From assembly GCA_028695145.1 (NCBI GenBank), contig JAQVJP010000016.1, positions 1 through 32,766 on the forward strand: 32,766 nt of DNA, written 5' to 3'. Shown here in pieces: positions 1 through 9,319 of the stretch. Each line of letters opens with the position of its first letter. Position 1 is the stretch's first letter. Below the pieces are notes generated by a model. The model did not search any database. It was not told the origin of the DNA and saw nothing but the letters and a program-made list of their open reading frames with translations. The translations under genes and the position numbers were made by a program. The stretch is from Eubacteriales bacterium. GTDB taxonomy: Bacteria; Bacillota; Clostridia; Saccharofermentanales; UBA5734.

Positions 1-1521
1 CTTCGAGGATTGCGCCGCACAGCAGCAGAGGGTGGTGCCGATCCTGGGAACCGACTAACTTCAGAACAGGTTGTGCGAGAGTTTATTTACTATCAACAGT
101 ATATTTATTCAATTCATTTGCGTGCTGTAAATGGTATTGAATTCGATTCAGCCTTCGCGACAAACCCTATAGATGAAACAGTATATGATGGACTTGAGTA
201 TAATGAATACAGTCTTGATTTCAACACGCTGATTGATTACTCACACCGGAATCTCAATGTATTTTCAATTAACACCATAATTTATGATATACGCGACTTT
301 TCCACCGAGCTTGCCCGTATCAAAATTAATATCCCGGAAGAGGATGTCGCCGGCATTTACAATGACACTACTTTTACTACCAAAGGCAACTACTATATCA
401 TTAATCCATCAGGTACTATTGTCTCATCAACAGATCTGGATAGTGTCGGTGAGACACTCGGTACTGTTATGAACTATAGCGCTGGAAATATCGAGGAGAA
501 ATTTCAAAATCAGGAAGGGTACATCGATCTCAATATTGATCGTGAGGAATGGCATATTACCTGGAATGAACTGATATTTCCGGGCTGGGTGCTGATCAAT
601 ACAGTTTCTTTTACCGATTTATATGAAGATTACGCTCTGATTGAAACTGTTACCGTCGCGGCAGTTCTTGTCAGTCTGCTTATCTGTGTTTTCTTCATTA
701 TTTTCTTCACTGTCAAGGTTCTTGGGCCACTCAAGAAGCTGCGTGGCGCTATGTCAGAAATCGGTGAACAGAACTTCAAAATATCCTTGCCGGTCGAGGG
801 TAAGGATGAGATCTCAGAGCTGGCACGGCATTTCAATATCATGTCTGCTCAGCTGGACGGACTAATTAACGAAATATATACAGGTCAGATAAAACAGAGA
901 GAGGCTGAACTACGAGCTCTGCAGGCACAAATAAATCCGCATTTTCTCTATAATACGTTGGACACAATTTACTGGATGTGCCGGCTTGACGGTTCCGTTG
1001 AGGCGGCCGGATTGGTACAGAGCCTGTCTCGACTGTTTCGTCTGAGTCTCAACAGCGGCAACGAAGTTACAACAGTCAGACGCGAGGTGGAATTACTGCA
1101 GAACTATATCGACATTCAGAAAAAACGCTACGAGAACTCAATTAATTTTTCAATTAGTGTAGATGATGAACTGCTCGATTGCCAAACCGTCAAACTGGTA
1201 TTGCAGCCACTGGTTGAAAACGCCATAATACACGGAATTGAAGAGGGTGATGGTCAGGGCGAAATTCGAGTTGATATTCAACGTGAGGATGATAAACTTG
1301 TGTACCGTATCAAAGATGATGGTGCCGGTGTTGATGTTGATGAAATCAATCATTTGCTCAAGGAAGTCGGCAAGGATAACCGCGGCTTCGGTATCAGCAG
1401 TGTTCATGAGCGGATAAGACTTAACTTCGGTGAGCAATATGGAATTGAATTTGTAAGTGAACAAGAACATGGTACCGAAGTAATAGTAAGACAACCTTAT
1501 AAACCGGGAGGATTGGCCTGA
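1..1521 (+). CDS. Sensor histidine kinase, YesM-like (HAMP + His_kinase + HATPase_c), 5' end outside window
   Basis: The open frame runs in from the window start. Motifs: TM 'VTVAAVLVSLLICVFFIIFF', HAMP-like region, 'LQAQINPHFLYNTLDTIYWM' (typical of the His_kinase/YesM class), 'LVLQPLVENAIIHGI' N-box and 'GFGISSVHERI' G-box. Confidence 0.9.
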   Translation, partial: LRGLRRTAAEGGADPGNRLTSEQVVREFIYYQQYIYSIHLRAVNGIEFDSAFATNPIDETVYDGLEYNEYSLDFNTLIDYSHRNLNVFSINTIIYDIRDFSTELARIKINIPEEDVAGIYNDTTFTTKGNYYIINPSGTIVSSTDLDSVGETLGTVMNYSAGNIEEKFQNQEGYIDLNIDREEWHITWNELIFPGWVLINTVSFTDLYEDYALIETVTVAAVLVSLLICVFFIIFFTVKVLGPLKKLRGAMSEIGEQNFKISLPVEGKDEISELARHFNIMSAQLDGLINEIYTGQIKQREAELRALQAQINPHFLYNTLDTIYWMCRLDGSVEAAGLVQSLSRLFRLSLNSGNEVTTVRREVELLQNYIDIQKKRYENSINFSISVDDELLDCQTVKLVLQPLVENAIIHGIEEGDGQGEIRVDIQREDDKLVYRIKDDGAGVDVDEINHLLKEVGKDNRGFGISSVHERIRLNFGEQYGIEFVSEQEHGTEVIVRQPYKPGGLA

Positions 1522-3149
1522 TGAGCTATCAAATTTTAATAGTAGATGACGAACCAATCATCAGGAAAGGCATAATGGCCTCAATTAATTGGCAACAGGA
1601 GGACGTTAACTTCTGTGGTGAAGCCTCTAACGGCAAAGAAGCGCTTGAGCTTATACCTGAGCTGCGTCCAGATATTATCATCACGGATATCCGTATGCCG
1701 ATTATGGATGGATTGAAACTGGTAAAAGAAGTTCGTCAGAATTATCCCTCCATGCGCATTATCATTCTCAGCGGCTATGACGATTTCGAGTACGCTCAGC
1801 AAGCGATTCAGTCCGGTGTCGAAAGCTATCTGCTTAAGCCTGTTGGAGCGGAACAACTAATAATTGAAGTACGTCAGCTGATAGAACGAATAAAAGTCGA
1901 TAGAGCCCGTATCCAGTCCGAGGAACGCAATATGAAGCTGATTCGCGAGCACTATCAGAGCCTCAAACGTGCTTATTCCGACGATCTGCTGCGCGGACGT
2001 TTTCAAGATATGGAACAACTGCATAATCAGGCAACTGCCCTGGGGCTTGACATCGGTGCTGATGCCTGGTTGGCGATTGTCTTTAGTATTGATGATTTTC
2101 TACTCTGGTCAGAAATGGAGAGTGAGCTTGATCAGGACTCACTTCGTTATCTGGTTTTGAATATCATCGAAGAAGTTTTACAAGGCGAGAGCAAGGCCTT
2201 CGGTGTTATGGGCGACCTTGACCAGTTGATAGCTTTTGCCGGTGTTTCTGAGAACAGTATGTCAATAGATCAAGTTAAGCTAAGGTTTGATGGCAGATTA
2301 CAAGAAATTCAGCAGCATGTAGAACGATATTTGAATTGTACTCTGACCATCGGCGTCGGTCGACCGGTGCATCAACTGACAGAAATCGCTGTATCCTGGA
2401 AGCAGGCAGCAAGTTCGGTCAGACAGAAGGCTTATCTGGGCAAGAATTCGTTAATTTACTACCGCGATGAATTTGATTCAAGTGAAAGTATCAGTGAATA
2501 CCCCAGCGAGAGCGAACGTCAGATTATAGCTCATCTGCGACTGGCAGACCGTCAGGCCATGTGCGATGCGGTTAGTGACTACTTCGCGGTTCTTAGAGAA
2601 AATAGAGCAGGAATCGCTGTCTACCGCAGGCATTGCCAGCGTCTTCTACTGATGTCAGTTGGCGGACTTGAGGATTCCGGCATTACATCGCGCAGTCTGC
2701 ACCAAGAACAAAACAATACAGCCAATCGCCTGAACCAGCTGGAAACAGCAGATGATTTTGAGAGTACACTTTGTGATTTTTTCGACTTTCTGCTGACACT
2801 GGTAGCTGAGAGTAAAGAAGAGCGCTATACCGGCTTCGTTCGCACAACAATGGATTATGTGCGAGATCATTATCAGGAAGAGCTCTCGTTGACTACACTT
2901 GCTCAGGCCATCCATATTACGCCCAATTATCTCAGCAAACTATTTAAGAAGGAGACTGGCACAAATTTTGTCGATTGGCTGAATCAGTACAGAGTTGAAA
3001 TGGCAAAAGACCTGCTTATTAGCCATCCCGAGCTCAAAGGCTACGAGATCGCTGAACAAACAGGCTTCCACGACTATAAATATTTCACATATGTATTTAA
3101 AAAATTTGCCAAAACAACGCCGATGGAGTTCCGATCTGAGAAAATTTGA
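1521..3149 (+). CDS. Response regulator, YesN-like (REC + AraC-type HTH)
   Basis: N-terminal REC 'ILIVDDEPIIRKGI...DIIITDIRMPIMDGL'; C-terminal AraC HTH 'LTTLAQAIHITPNYLSKLFKKETGTNFVDWLNQYRVEMAKDLL'. Start overlaps the kinase stop (ATGA) and is preceded by GGGAGG. Confidence 0.92.
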   Translation: MSYQILIVDDEPIIRKGIMASINWQQEDVNFCGEASNGKEALELIPELRPDIIITDIRMPIMDGLKLVKEVRQNYPSMRIIILSGYDDFEYAQQAIQSGVESYLLKPVGAEQLIIEVRQLIERIKVDRARIQSEERNMKLIREHYQSLKRAYSDDLLRGRFQDMEQLHNQATALGLDIGADAWLAIVFSIDDFLLWSEMESELDQDSLRYLVLNIIEEVLQGESKAFGVMGDLDQLIAFAGVSENSMSIDQVKLRFDGRLQEIQQHVERYLNCTLTIGVGRPVHQLTEIAVSWKQAASSVRQKAYLGKNSLIYYRDEFDSSESISEYPSESERQIIAHLRLADRQAMCDAVSDYFAVLRENRAGIAVYRRHCQRLLLMSVGGLEDSGITSRSLHQEQNNTANRLNQLETADDFESTLCDFFDFLLTLVAESKEERYTGFVRTTMDYVRDHYQEELSLTTLAQAIHITPNYLSKLFKKETGTNFVDWLNQYRVEMAKDLLISHPELKGYEIAEQTGFHDYKYFTYVFKKFAKTTPMEFRSEKI

Positions 3150-3161
3150 GAGAATTTGATT

Positions 3162-4220
3162 TTATATTTTCATTTTTGCTATTGAGCTACCTTGAGTCAG
3201 TTTTCCCGCCAACATTATTTCTCTTTTTGGTATCATATCCGCATCTGATCCGTATATCGAACTCTTGCCGGAGTCAGATTTGTTATTGGCTGTAAGTCTG
3301 CCAAGCAGCAGTTTCGCGGCCTGTTCACCTATTTGCTGTACCGGCTGCAGTGCCATAGTAAGCTCGGGCTTGATTAGAGTTGACATATCCAAACCATCGA
3401 AACCGACAAAAGACAAATCTCCGGGAATCCTGAGACCGGCTCTGTTAATGGCCATTATCGCGCCGATAGTGGTCTCGTAATTAGTAGCCAGCACAGCGGT
3501 CGGCGGTTCTGTTAGAGACATCAGCTTCTCAAGTGACTTATATCCGCCTTCAAGACTATAATCGCTGAAGCTTATGCAGTCAGAGGCTACTTGCGTGTTA
3601 TCTGCCTCATATGCTTCATAATATCCACTAAGACGCTGTTTGGTTGTGTAAATATCCTCCGGTCCGCAGATTACACCAATCCGCTGATGTCCGGCTCGCA
3701 GCAGCTCGGTTGTAGCAGCTTTTGCCAATGTCATATTGTCTACAAGAACGCTGTCGGCAGCAATATCGGGCAATGGCCGATCTACAAGAATTAGAGGTAT
3801 CCCGGCAGCAAGAGCCATTCGTGCGGCAACTGAAGAGCTTGATGAAGGCATCATGATGACCCCATCCACCTGTTTTTCCAGTAAAAAAGCCATTTTACGC
3901 TCTTCCTGTTCCGGTCTTCCCTGACAGTCACAGATCAAGGTGCTGAAATCCTCACGGCTCAATTCATCCTCAATAGCGGAGATCATATCCATACAGAAAA
4001 TCATCCTGACACTTGGTATCAACACTCCTATACTCTTGGTACGCCTGGTCTTAAGACCCCTGGCCATTGTGTTCACACGATAGTCAAGCTGCCTGATTGC
4101 TTCCTCAATAGCGACACGATTAGCATCTATAACATGACCGCCATTAATATATTTAGATACTGTCGCGATTGATAAATTAGCCATGCGGGCGACATCTTTG
4201 ATAGTTGCAGCCATTTTCAA
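3162..4220 (-). CDS. LacI-family transcriptional regulator
   Basis: N-terminal 'ATIKDVARMANLSIATVSKYINGGHVI' HTH, followed by a periplasmic-binding-protein-like sensor domain with 'IGVLIPSV' and 'DLSFVGFDGLDMSTLIKPELT'. Confidence 0.93.
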   Translation of the reverse strand: MKMAATIKDVARMANLSIATVSKYINGGHVIDANRVAIEEAIRQLDYRVNTMARGLKTRRTKSIGVLIPSVRMIFCMDMISAIEDELSREDFSTLICDCQGRPEQEERKMAFLLEKQVDGVIMMPSSSSSVAARMALAAGIPLILVDRPLPDIAADSVLVDNMTLAKAATTELLRAGHQRIGVICGPEDIYTTKQRLSGYYEAYEADNTQVASDCISFSDYSLEGGYKSLEKLMSLTEPPTAVLATNYETTIGAIMAINRAGLRIPGDLSFVGFDGLDMSTLIKPELTMALQPVQQIGEQAAKLLLGRLTANNKSDSGKSSIYGSDADMIPKREIMLAGKLTQGSSIAKMKI

Positions 4221-4229
4221 CGCCCGTCC

Positions 4230-5549
4230 TTATTTGCTATCCGGAATAACAGCATAGAGATATTCATCAATATAATGACCAATATGTTCCATTATTAATT
4301 GTTCAGGAGCCGCACTTATTCGACCGGCTCTATGCGCCTGATAAGACCAAGGCATGTACTGGCTGAGGATCGAAAGCGGAATCTTATTTTGTGACATATT
4401 GGTAAACAGACGTCTTATAGAAGCATCCACTTCCGGATCAGGCAGATAATAACGTGCTCTGTCAGAGAAGCTGTAAGCCCTGGCAAAAGCCAGCTGCTTT
4501 GAATCTCCGTGATAATGCTTCTGCCAGTTGCCGGGATTTGCCAGCATCTGTTTCTCAAGAACAGCTCTGAAATCAGATAGACCGCCGGGGGCATCTTCGG
4601 CAGTCAACAGTTCACGCTCGATTGCTTCGAGGGCGAACAACGCCTCGCGCAAAGCAAACGTCAGCGCAGGACCTACTTTGAGAATCGCTATGCCATCTTC
4701 AACCATTTCGCGCAGACCTTGTGGTGTCTGATAATCTGTGGAATGTCCTTCAAAAACACCCTGTTGCCAATCCTTAAGAGAAGCTGTCAGTTCAGCAGCT
4801 TTTTTTCTGTCATATTCATGAACTTCACTATCACCAAATTCAACGCCGGGCTGTACTACCAGACCGATTACGCGTTCCCAGGCTGAATCAAGACCAAGAC
4901 TGCGGAATTTATCTTCAAAAGTGGTCAATGTTGTCCGGCAATCCTCAGGAGTAGTAACGCTAATACTCTCTTCAGCTGACTGCGCGCCACCGGGTATCGG
5001 AACTTCACTGCCAATGATATAAACAGGCTGCTCAACTTCAGGCTTAACCTTCTTAAGTTCCTGCCAGGTATCTTCCGCCACCTTGCATAATCTGGCGCCG
5101 CGAGCCGCGATAACCTCATCAGACAATCTCGCATGCTGGTCATCATCTGCCAGACGCATTGATGTATCAAGATGAATTTTTGTAAATCCCGCAAGAACGT
5201 ATTGGCGTACCAGTTCATCAGCATAGGCCATGGCTTGTTCCTCAGACTGAGAAGTTCTGGTCAGAGGACCCAGATGGTCACCTCCAAGAATCAAACGTTC
5301 TTTTGGGAAACTCATCTCATCTGCCAAGTTGTAAACATAGGCAGCGAAGTCAGCCGGCTTCATACCTGTATAACCACCGTTTTGGTCAACCTGATTAGCT
5401 GTTGCCTCAATCAAAGCTGGCTGATCGCAAGCAAGAGCTCTCTGCAGCACAGATCTCAGTACAATCTCATTTGCTGTACAGGCAGAATAAATGCCAACGG
5501 CCTGCCCCTGTTTCTGCTTACGAACCATATCAATCATCAAACTACTCAT
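4230..5549 (-). CDS. GatZ/KbaZ-like D-tagatose-(bis)phosphate metabolism protein (non-catalytic aldolase subunit / tagatose-6-phosphate 4-epimerase family)
   Basis: 439 aa. 'KQGQAVGIYSACTANEIVLRSVLQRA', 'LILGGDHLGPLTR', 'GFTKIHLDTSMRLADD', 'YIIGSEVPIPGGAQ' and 'GLREMVEDGIAILKVGPALTFALREALFAL' are typical of GatZ/KbaZ. RBS-like GAGGATACA before ATG. Confidence 0.85.
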   Translation of the reverse strand: MSSLMIDMVRKQKQGQAVGIYSACTANEIVLRSVLQRALACDQPALIEATANQVDQNGGYTGMKPADFAAYVYNLADEMSFPKERLILGGDHLGPLTRTSQSEEQAMAYADELVRQYVLAGFTKIHLDTSMRLADDDQHARLSDEVIAARGARLCKVAEDTWQELKKVKPEVEQPVYIIGSEVPIPGGAQSAEESISVTTPEDCRTTLTTFEDKFRSLGLDSAWERVIGLVVQPGVEFGDSEVHEYDRKKAAELTASLKDWQQGVFEGHSTDYQTPQGLREMVEDGIAILKVGPALTFALREALFALEAIERELLTAEDAPGGLSDFRAVLEKQMLANPGNWQKHYHGDSKQLAFARAYSFSDRARYYLPDPEVDASIRRLFTNMSQNKIPLSILSQYMPWSYQAHRAGRISAAPEQLIMEHIGHYIDEYLYAVIPDSK

Positions 5550-5564
5550 TGTATCCTCCAGAAA

Positions 5565-6611
5565 TCAATCATTTGTCAATAGGATTTTCCCTTTAACAGC
5601 GCCGGGTATACGATACATGTCAAAAGCATCGGCGATATTGGCCAGAGGCATTCTCTTAAACACCATGCTATCCTCAAGACGCAGCTCACCTGTACCGAAA
5701 TAATGGGCTGTCAGAGTCCATTCACGCCCGGGGAACGGAGCTGAGTAACTCATCCATGAACCAGTCACCTTAAACTCGCGTCGGTTCATCTTCTCCCAGA
5801 GCTCAGCACTGAACTCAACAGGTCTGGTAGGTGTGCCGATACAGCAGAATGTACCTTTACCTGCGGTAAGATCGAAACCCATCTTGATGGTTACAGGCTG
5901 GCCTGCGGTTTCAAAAACGAAATCAAAACCTCTGCCATTTGTCAGTGCCATTGCCTGTTCCAGATAATCACTATCTTTTGTATTGATAGTATTAGCTGCT
6001 CCCAGTCTCGAAGCAAGAGCCAGACGATCATCATCAATATCGAACACGGTTACACTTCTGGCGCCAAGGATATTAGCCCATTGCATAGCCAGAATACCGA
6101 TATTACCCCCGCCAAGAACAGCAACATCTGTCGCTCCGCGAAAATCAGCCTGGAACAAGCCATGAAGAGCAACTGTAGCCGGCTCAAAAAGGGCACCTTG
6201 CTCGAAGGTTACATTTTCATTAAAAACAATTGCATTGCGTTCAGGCAACTCTACATACTCGGCAAAAGCTCCCGGCTGTCTGGAGCCGACAAAACCATAA
6301 TGGCGGCATAGAGCGTAATTACCTTTTTGACAGTCTTCACATTTAAGGCAAGGCATAAGAGGGGCTCCGGCCACACGATCTCCTACCTTGATTGTTTCAA
6401 CACCTTCACCTACTTCAACGACTTCTCCGGCAAACTCATGTCCGAGAATAACCGGATAAAAATGTGCGGCATCACCCAAAACACGCGGCAAATCACTGCC
6501 ACAAATACCACAAACACGCATGCGAACTTTTACCATGCCTGCACCTGGTGTAAAATCAGGCCAATCCGCATATCTGATATCATCCTTGGCGTACAGTACT
6601 CCAGCTTTCAT
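5565..6611 (-). CDS. Zinc-dependent alcohol/polyol dehydrogenase (galactitol-1-phosphate 5-dehydrogenase/sorbitol dehydrogenase-like MDR family)
   Basis: 'RVCGICGSDLPRVLG', 'GHEFAGEVVEVGEGV', structural Zn site 'CLKCEDCQKGNYALC', Rossmann 'VAVLGGGNIGILAMQWANILGA'. Confidence 0.88.
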   Translation of the reverse strand: MKAGVLYAKDDIRYADWPDFTPGAGMVKVRMRVCGICGSDLPRVLGDAAHFYPVILGHEFAGEVVEVGEGVETIKVGDRVAGAPLMPCLKCEDCQKGNYALCRHYGFVGSRQPGAFAEYVELPERNAIVFNENVTFEQGALFEPATVALHGLFQADFRGATDVAVLGGGNIGILAMQWANILGARSVTVFDIDDDRLALASRLGAANTINTKDSDYLEQAMALTNGRGFDFVFETAGQPVTIKMGFDLTAGKGTFCCIGTPTRPVEFSAELWEKMNRREFKVTGSWMSYSAPFPGREWTLTAHYFGTGELRLEDSMVFKRMPLANIADAFDMYRIPGAVKGKILLTND

Positions 6612-6622
6612 AATTCAATACC

Positions 6623-8149
6623 TCACTTATTTTTCAAGTCAGCCAGCTTATGCATGGCGTCCTTAAGACTCGGATATAATGATTCGTATATTTCATAATA
6701 TGGTTCATAGGCATCATGTTTATCCATGTCTGGCTGATGACGACGCTGAATGCTAACAGTCATGTCTACGGCTTGTTCATAGGATTTATAAACTCCAGCG
6801 CCCACACCGGCAACCATAGCCGCACCCCAGGTGGTAGCTGTATCAGCAGAGGGCACAACAAATTCTGTGCCTGTAATATCAGCTTTTATCTGAGTCCAGA
6901 TACGAGAATTTGCGGCACCGCCCATTGCTCTGAACTCGGATATCTCAGCACCAACTTCTCTTGCTATTCTGACATTATGTTCAAGCGCGAAAGCTGTGCC
7001 TTCAAGAATAGATCTGATAAGATCACCACGTTTCTTATCGTAACCAAGACCAAAAAACACACCCTGAGCCTTGGCATCCCAAATCGGACTTCTCTCACCG
7101 GCCATATATGGAAGATAGATTAATCCACGACTGCCAAGTGGAGATTCTGAGGCCTCATCATCCATAACAATAAACGGAGATAAGCTATTTTCACGACCGA
7201 TCTGCTCTTCGGCAGCGCCAAGCTCACGCGAAAACCAGGCAAGAGTTCCACCGCCGCCAACCGTACCACCCTGCAGCAGCCATTGACCCGGAACAAGATG
7301 AGGACTTAATATCAGCTGCGGATGTGCCAATGCGCTATCGACACAAATTGACATACCGCCTGCCTGGCCACCCTGCTCCTGAGTCTGTCCAGGTTTACAG
7401 ACACCTGCACCAAGAGTCCCACAGGCAGCGTCGAGACCACCTGCAACTACAGGTGTCCCCTGCTTAAGTCCGGTCTGTGCGGCAGCAAGCTCTGTAACCT
7501 TCCCAACGACAGCATCTGAAGGTACAAGTTCCGGCAATAAACGCGTCTCTATTTCCAGATCACGTGCCAGGTCATAATCATATTCAAGCTTAGCTTCATT
7601 GAAAAAATGCCAAGCATAACCTTGAGAATAATCATGCGTAACAGCACCGGTAAGTCTATAAGCTATAAAGGCGTTACTGCCAAGTATTTTGTCAGTTTTT
7701 AAAATCAAATCTGGATGATTCTTCTGCAGATACAGCAGCTTAGGCGTTACATAGCTCGGTTTGAATGGATTTCCGGAAACCGCGAAAATTCGCTCAGCAC
7801 CAATTTTCGCTTCCGTTTCTGCTGCCAGCTGATCCGCACGGGTGTCCATCCAAATCGGGTTTCTGGCCAGCACATTACCCTCGCTGTCAATTGGAATACA
7901 AGACCAGCTCTGTCCGTCAATACCAACAGCGGCTATAGTCGAGACATCAACTCCACGGTCAATAATATCACGAATTCCGACGCATACAGCGTCCCACCAG
8001 TCATTTACATCCTGCTCCACATGTCCCGGTTTGGGATGATAAACAGGATAGTCCTGTGTACTTGAGGCAATGACACTACCATTATCGGCATTAAAAGCAG
8101 CTATTTTGCAAGCTGAAGTACCGATATCAATACCAAGTAAAACTACCAT
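6623..8149 (-). CDS. FGGY-family carbohydrate kinase (xylulokinase-like)
   Basis: 'MVVLLGIDIGTSACKIAAFNADNG', 'AVGIDGQSWSCIPID', 'PIWMDTRADQ', 'GLDAACGTLGAG', 'YLPYMAGERSPIWD', 'AMGGAANSRIWTQIKADITG'. The ORF track extends to 8245, but ATG at 8149 (preceded by gatgaggtg) is preferred because the upstream part contains a promoter. Confidence 0.9.
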   Translation of the reverse strand: MVVLLGIDIGTSACKIAAFNADNGSVIASSTQDYPVYHPKPGHVEQDVNDWWDAVCVGIRDIIDRGVDVSTIAAVGIDGQSWSCIPIDSEGNVLARNPIWMDTRADQLAAETEAKIGAERIFAVSGNPFKPSYVTPKLLYLQKNHPDLILKTDKILGSNAFIAYRLTGAVTHDYSQGYAWHFFNEAKLEYDYDLARDLEIETRLLPELVPSDAVVGKVTELAAAQTGLKQGTPVVAGGLDAACGTLGAGVCKPGQTQEQGGQAGGMSICVDSALAHPQLILSPHLVPGQWLLQGGTVGGGGTLAWFSRELGAAEEQIGRENSLSPFIVMDDEASESPLGSRGLIYLPYMAGERSPIWDAKAQGVFFGLGYDKKRGDLIRSILEGTAFALEHNVRIAREVGAEISEFRAMGGAANSRIWTQIKADITGTEFVVPSADTATTWGAAMVAGVGAGVYKSYEQAVDMTVSIQRRHQPDMDKHDAYEPYYEIYESLYPSLKDAMHKLADLKNK

Positions 8150-8197
8150 ATTAGACACCTCATCATGTTTATAAATTGGGGTTAATACTATATTCCC

Positions 8198-8227
8198 ATA
8201 ATAGCGCGAAACGTTTAGCTCTGTCAA
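8198..8227 (-). promoter_or_regulatory. Candidate sigma70-type promoter for the FGGY kinase/dehydrogenase/gatZ-like/lacI operon, with an embedded LacI-type palindrome
   Basis: On the minus strand TTGACA (8227-8222), 18-bp spacer, TATTAT (8203-8198). The spacer holds the palindrome AAACGTTT (8209-8216) with a central CG, typical of LacI-family operators. Confidence 0.72.
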
Positions 8228-8290
8228 CGGCAGAAGAGAATACACCAGACCGGATAAATGTCATAGACTGATTGTTCGTGTTGCGGCATA

Positions 8291-8323
8291 GCAAAAAACC
8301 GCACCGGGATTCTCCCGATACGG
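8291..8323 (-). terminator. Intrinsic terminator downstream of secDF
   Basis: On the minus strand: CCGTATCGGGAGAATCCCGGTGCGG hairpin followed by TTTTTT. Confidence 0.8.
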
Positions 8324-8359
8324 TCTCTTTAAACATACTATACTGCTTTCTTATTCAAT

Positions 8360-8387
8360 TTAGACGATCAACATTAGACGATCAACA
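8360..8387. repeat. Perfect 14-bp tandem duplication (ttagacgatcaaca x2)
   Basis: 8360-8373 and 8374-8387 are identical, between the secF stop and its terminator. Confidence 0.95.
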
Positions 8388-8395
8388 CGTTAAAA

Positions 8396-9319
8396 TTAAT
8401 GTTCGTATCCTGTTCTGCCGCCACGTGTTTTCCACATGACCCATAGTGGACCGGCCAGGAATATTGTTGAATAAGTACCACTGATCACACCAATCATCAT
8501 TGGCAGCGCGAAATCTGTAATACTGTCAATGCCATAAATGACAGAGAAGATATAGGCAACAAGAATCGCACCGAAGGTACACAGCGAAGTATTGATTGAT
8601 CGTGTCAGAGACTGATTGATCGACAGATCAACCAGATCTGCCAGCGGCATACTGCCTTTGGTCAAACGCTCATTCTCACGGATACGGTCGTAGATAACGA
8701 TTGTATCGTTGATTGAGAAACCAAGTATTGTCAAAACAACTGCCACAAGAGCTTCATTTACCGGTGTCTGTACAAAAACAAAGACGAAGAAAGCTATCAG
8801 AATATCATGCAGCAATGCTACCAGAGCCATAACACCGGCAGAAGGGCCTGACATGCTGCGGAATCTGATCCAGACATATATAACAATTAAAACTGAAGCT
8901 ATCAGAATAGCGATAACACCATTTTGCAGCAATTCTTTACCGATAAACGGATTTACAATCAAGGCGTTTTCAAACTTAAAATTATTTTCTGCATAATTCT
9001 CATTCAAAGCGGCTATTAAACTGGCCATACCCTCTGGCGCAAGGGCCTCCTCACCAGCTACGTTTACAACCAGGTTTGTTGCTTCATCAGCAATACTGTT
9101 TGTAATCTGGCAAGTAACATTCTGTCCAATGGCATCACCAATTACCTGCTCAGCCTCAGCCAGATTGACCTCGCCATCGAAACTGTATTTCAGAATACTG
9201 CCACCCTTGAACTCAATGTCAAGCTGTACACCACTAATTAGAGAAACAACAATACCAGCGATAATAATCAGCAAAGACAAGCCGAAGAACCAGCGGCGAT
9301 TTTTATAAAAATTAAACAT
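8396..9319 (-). CDS. secF: Protein translocase subunit SecF
   Basis: 'GVQLDIEFKGGSILKYSF', 'ALVALLHDILIAFFVF', 'VLTILGFSINDTIVIYDRIREN'. Start placed at MFNFYKNRRW (9319), preceded by GAGGAGGG. Confidence 0.93.
   Translation of the reverse strand: MFNFYKNRRWFFGLSLLIIIAGIVVSLISGVQLDIEFKGGSILKYSFDGEVNLAEAEQVIGDAIGQNVTCQITNSIADEATNLVVNVAGEEALAPEGMASLIAALNENYAENNFKFENALIVNPFIGKELLQNGVIAILIASVLIVIYVWIRFRSMSGPSAGVMALVALLHDILIAFFVFVFVQTPVNEALVAVVLTILGFSINDTIVIYDRIRENERLTKGSMPLADLVDLSINQSLTRSINTSLCTFGAILVAYIFSVIYGIDSITDFALPMMIGVISGTYSTIFLAGPLWVMWKTRGGRTGYEH

Noticed and set aside
1150-1557. 135-aa - strand ORF
   Set aside because: Antisense to the YesM kinase C-terminus with its N- and G-box motifs.
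3150-3161. Possible terminator between the convergent YesN and LacI genes
   Set aside because: Only 12 bp separate the stops and no stable GC-rich hairpin is visible; transcripts may overlap, but no feature can be supported.
5172-5582. 136-aa + strand ORF (and several 60-140 aa + strand ORFs over 3265-8065)
   Set aside because: Antisense to the well-supported sugar operon; no RBS or family signature.
8150-8245. N-terminal extension of the FGGY kinase in the ORF track
   Set aside because: The region contains a near-consensus promoter and precedes an RBS followed by ATG at 8149, where the conserved kinase N-terminus begins.
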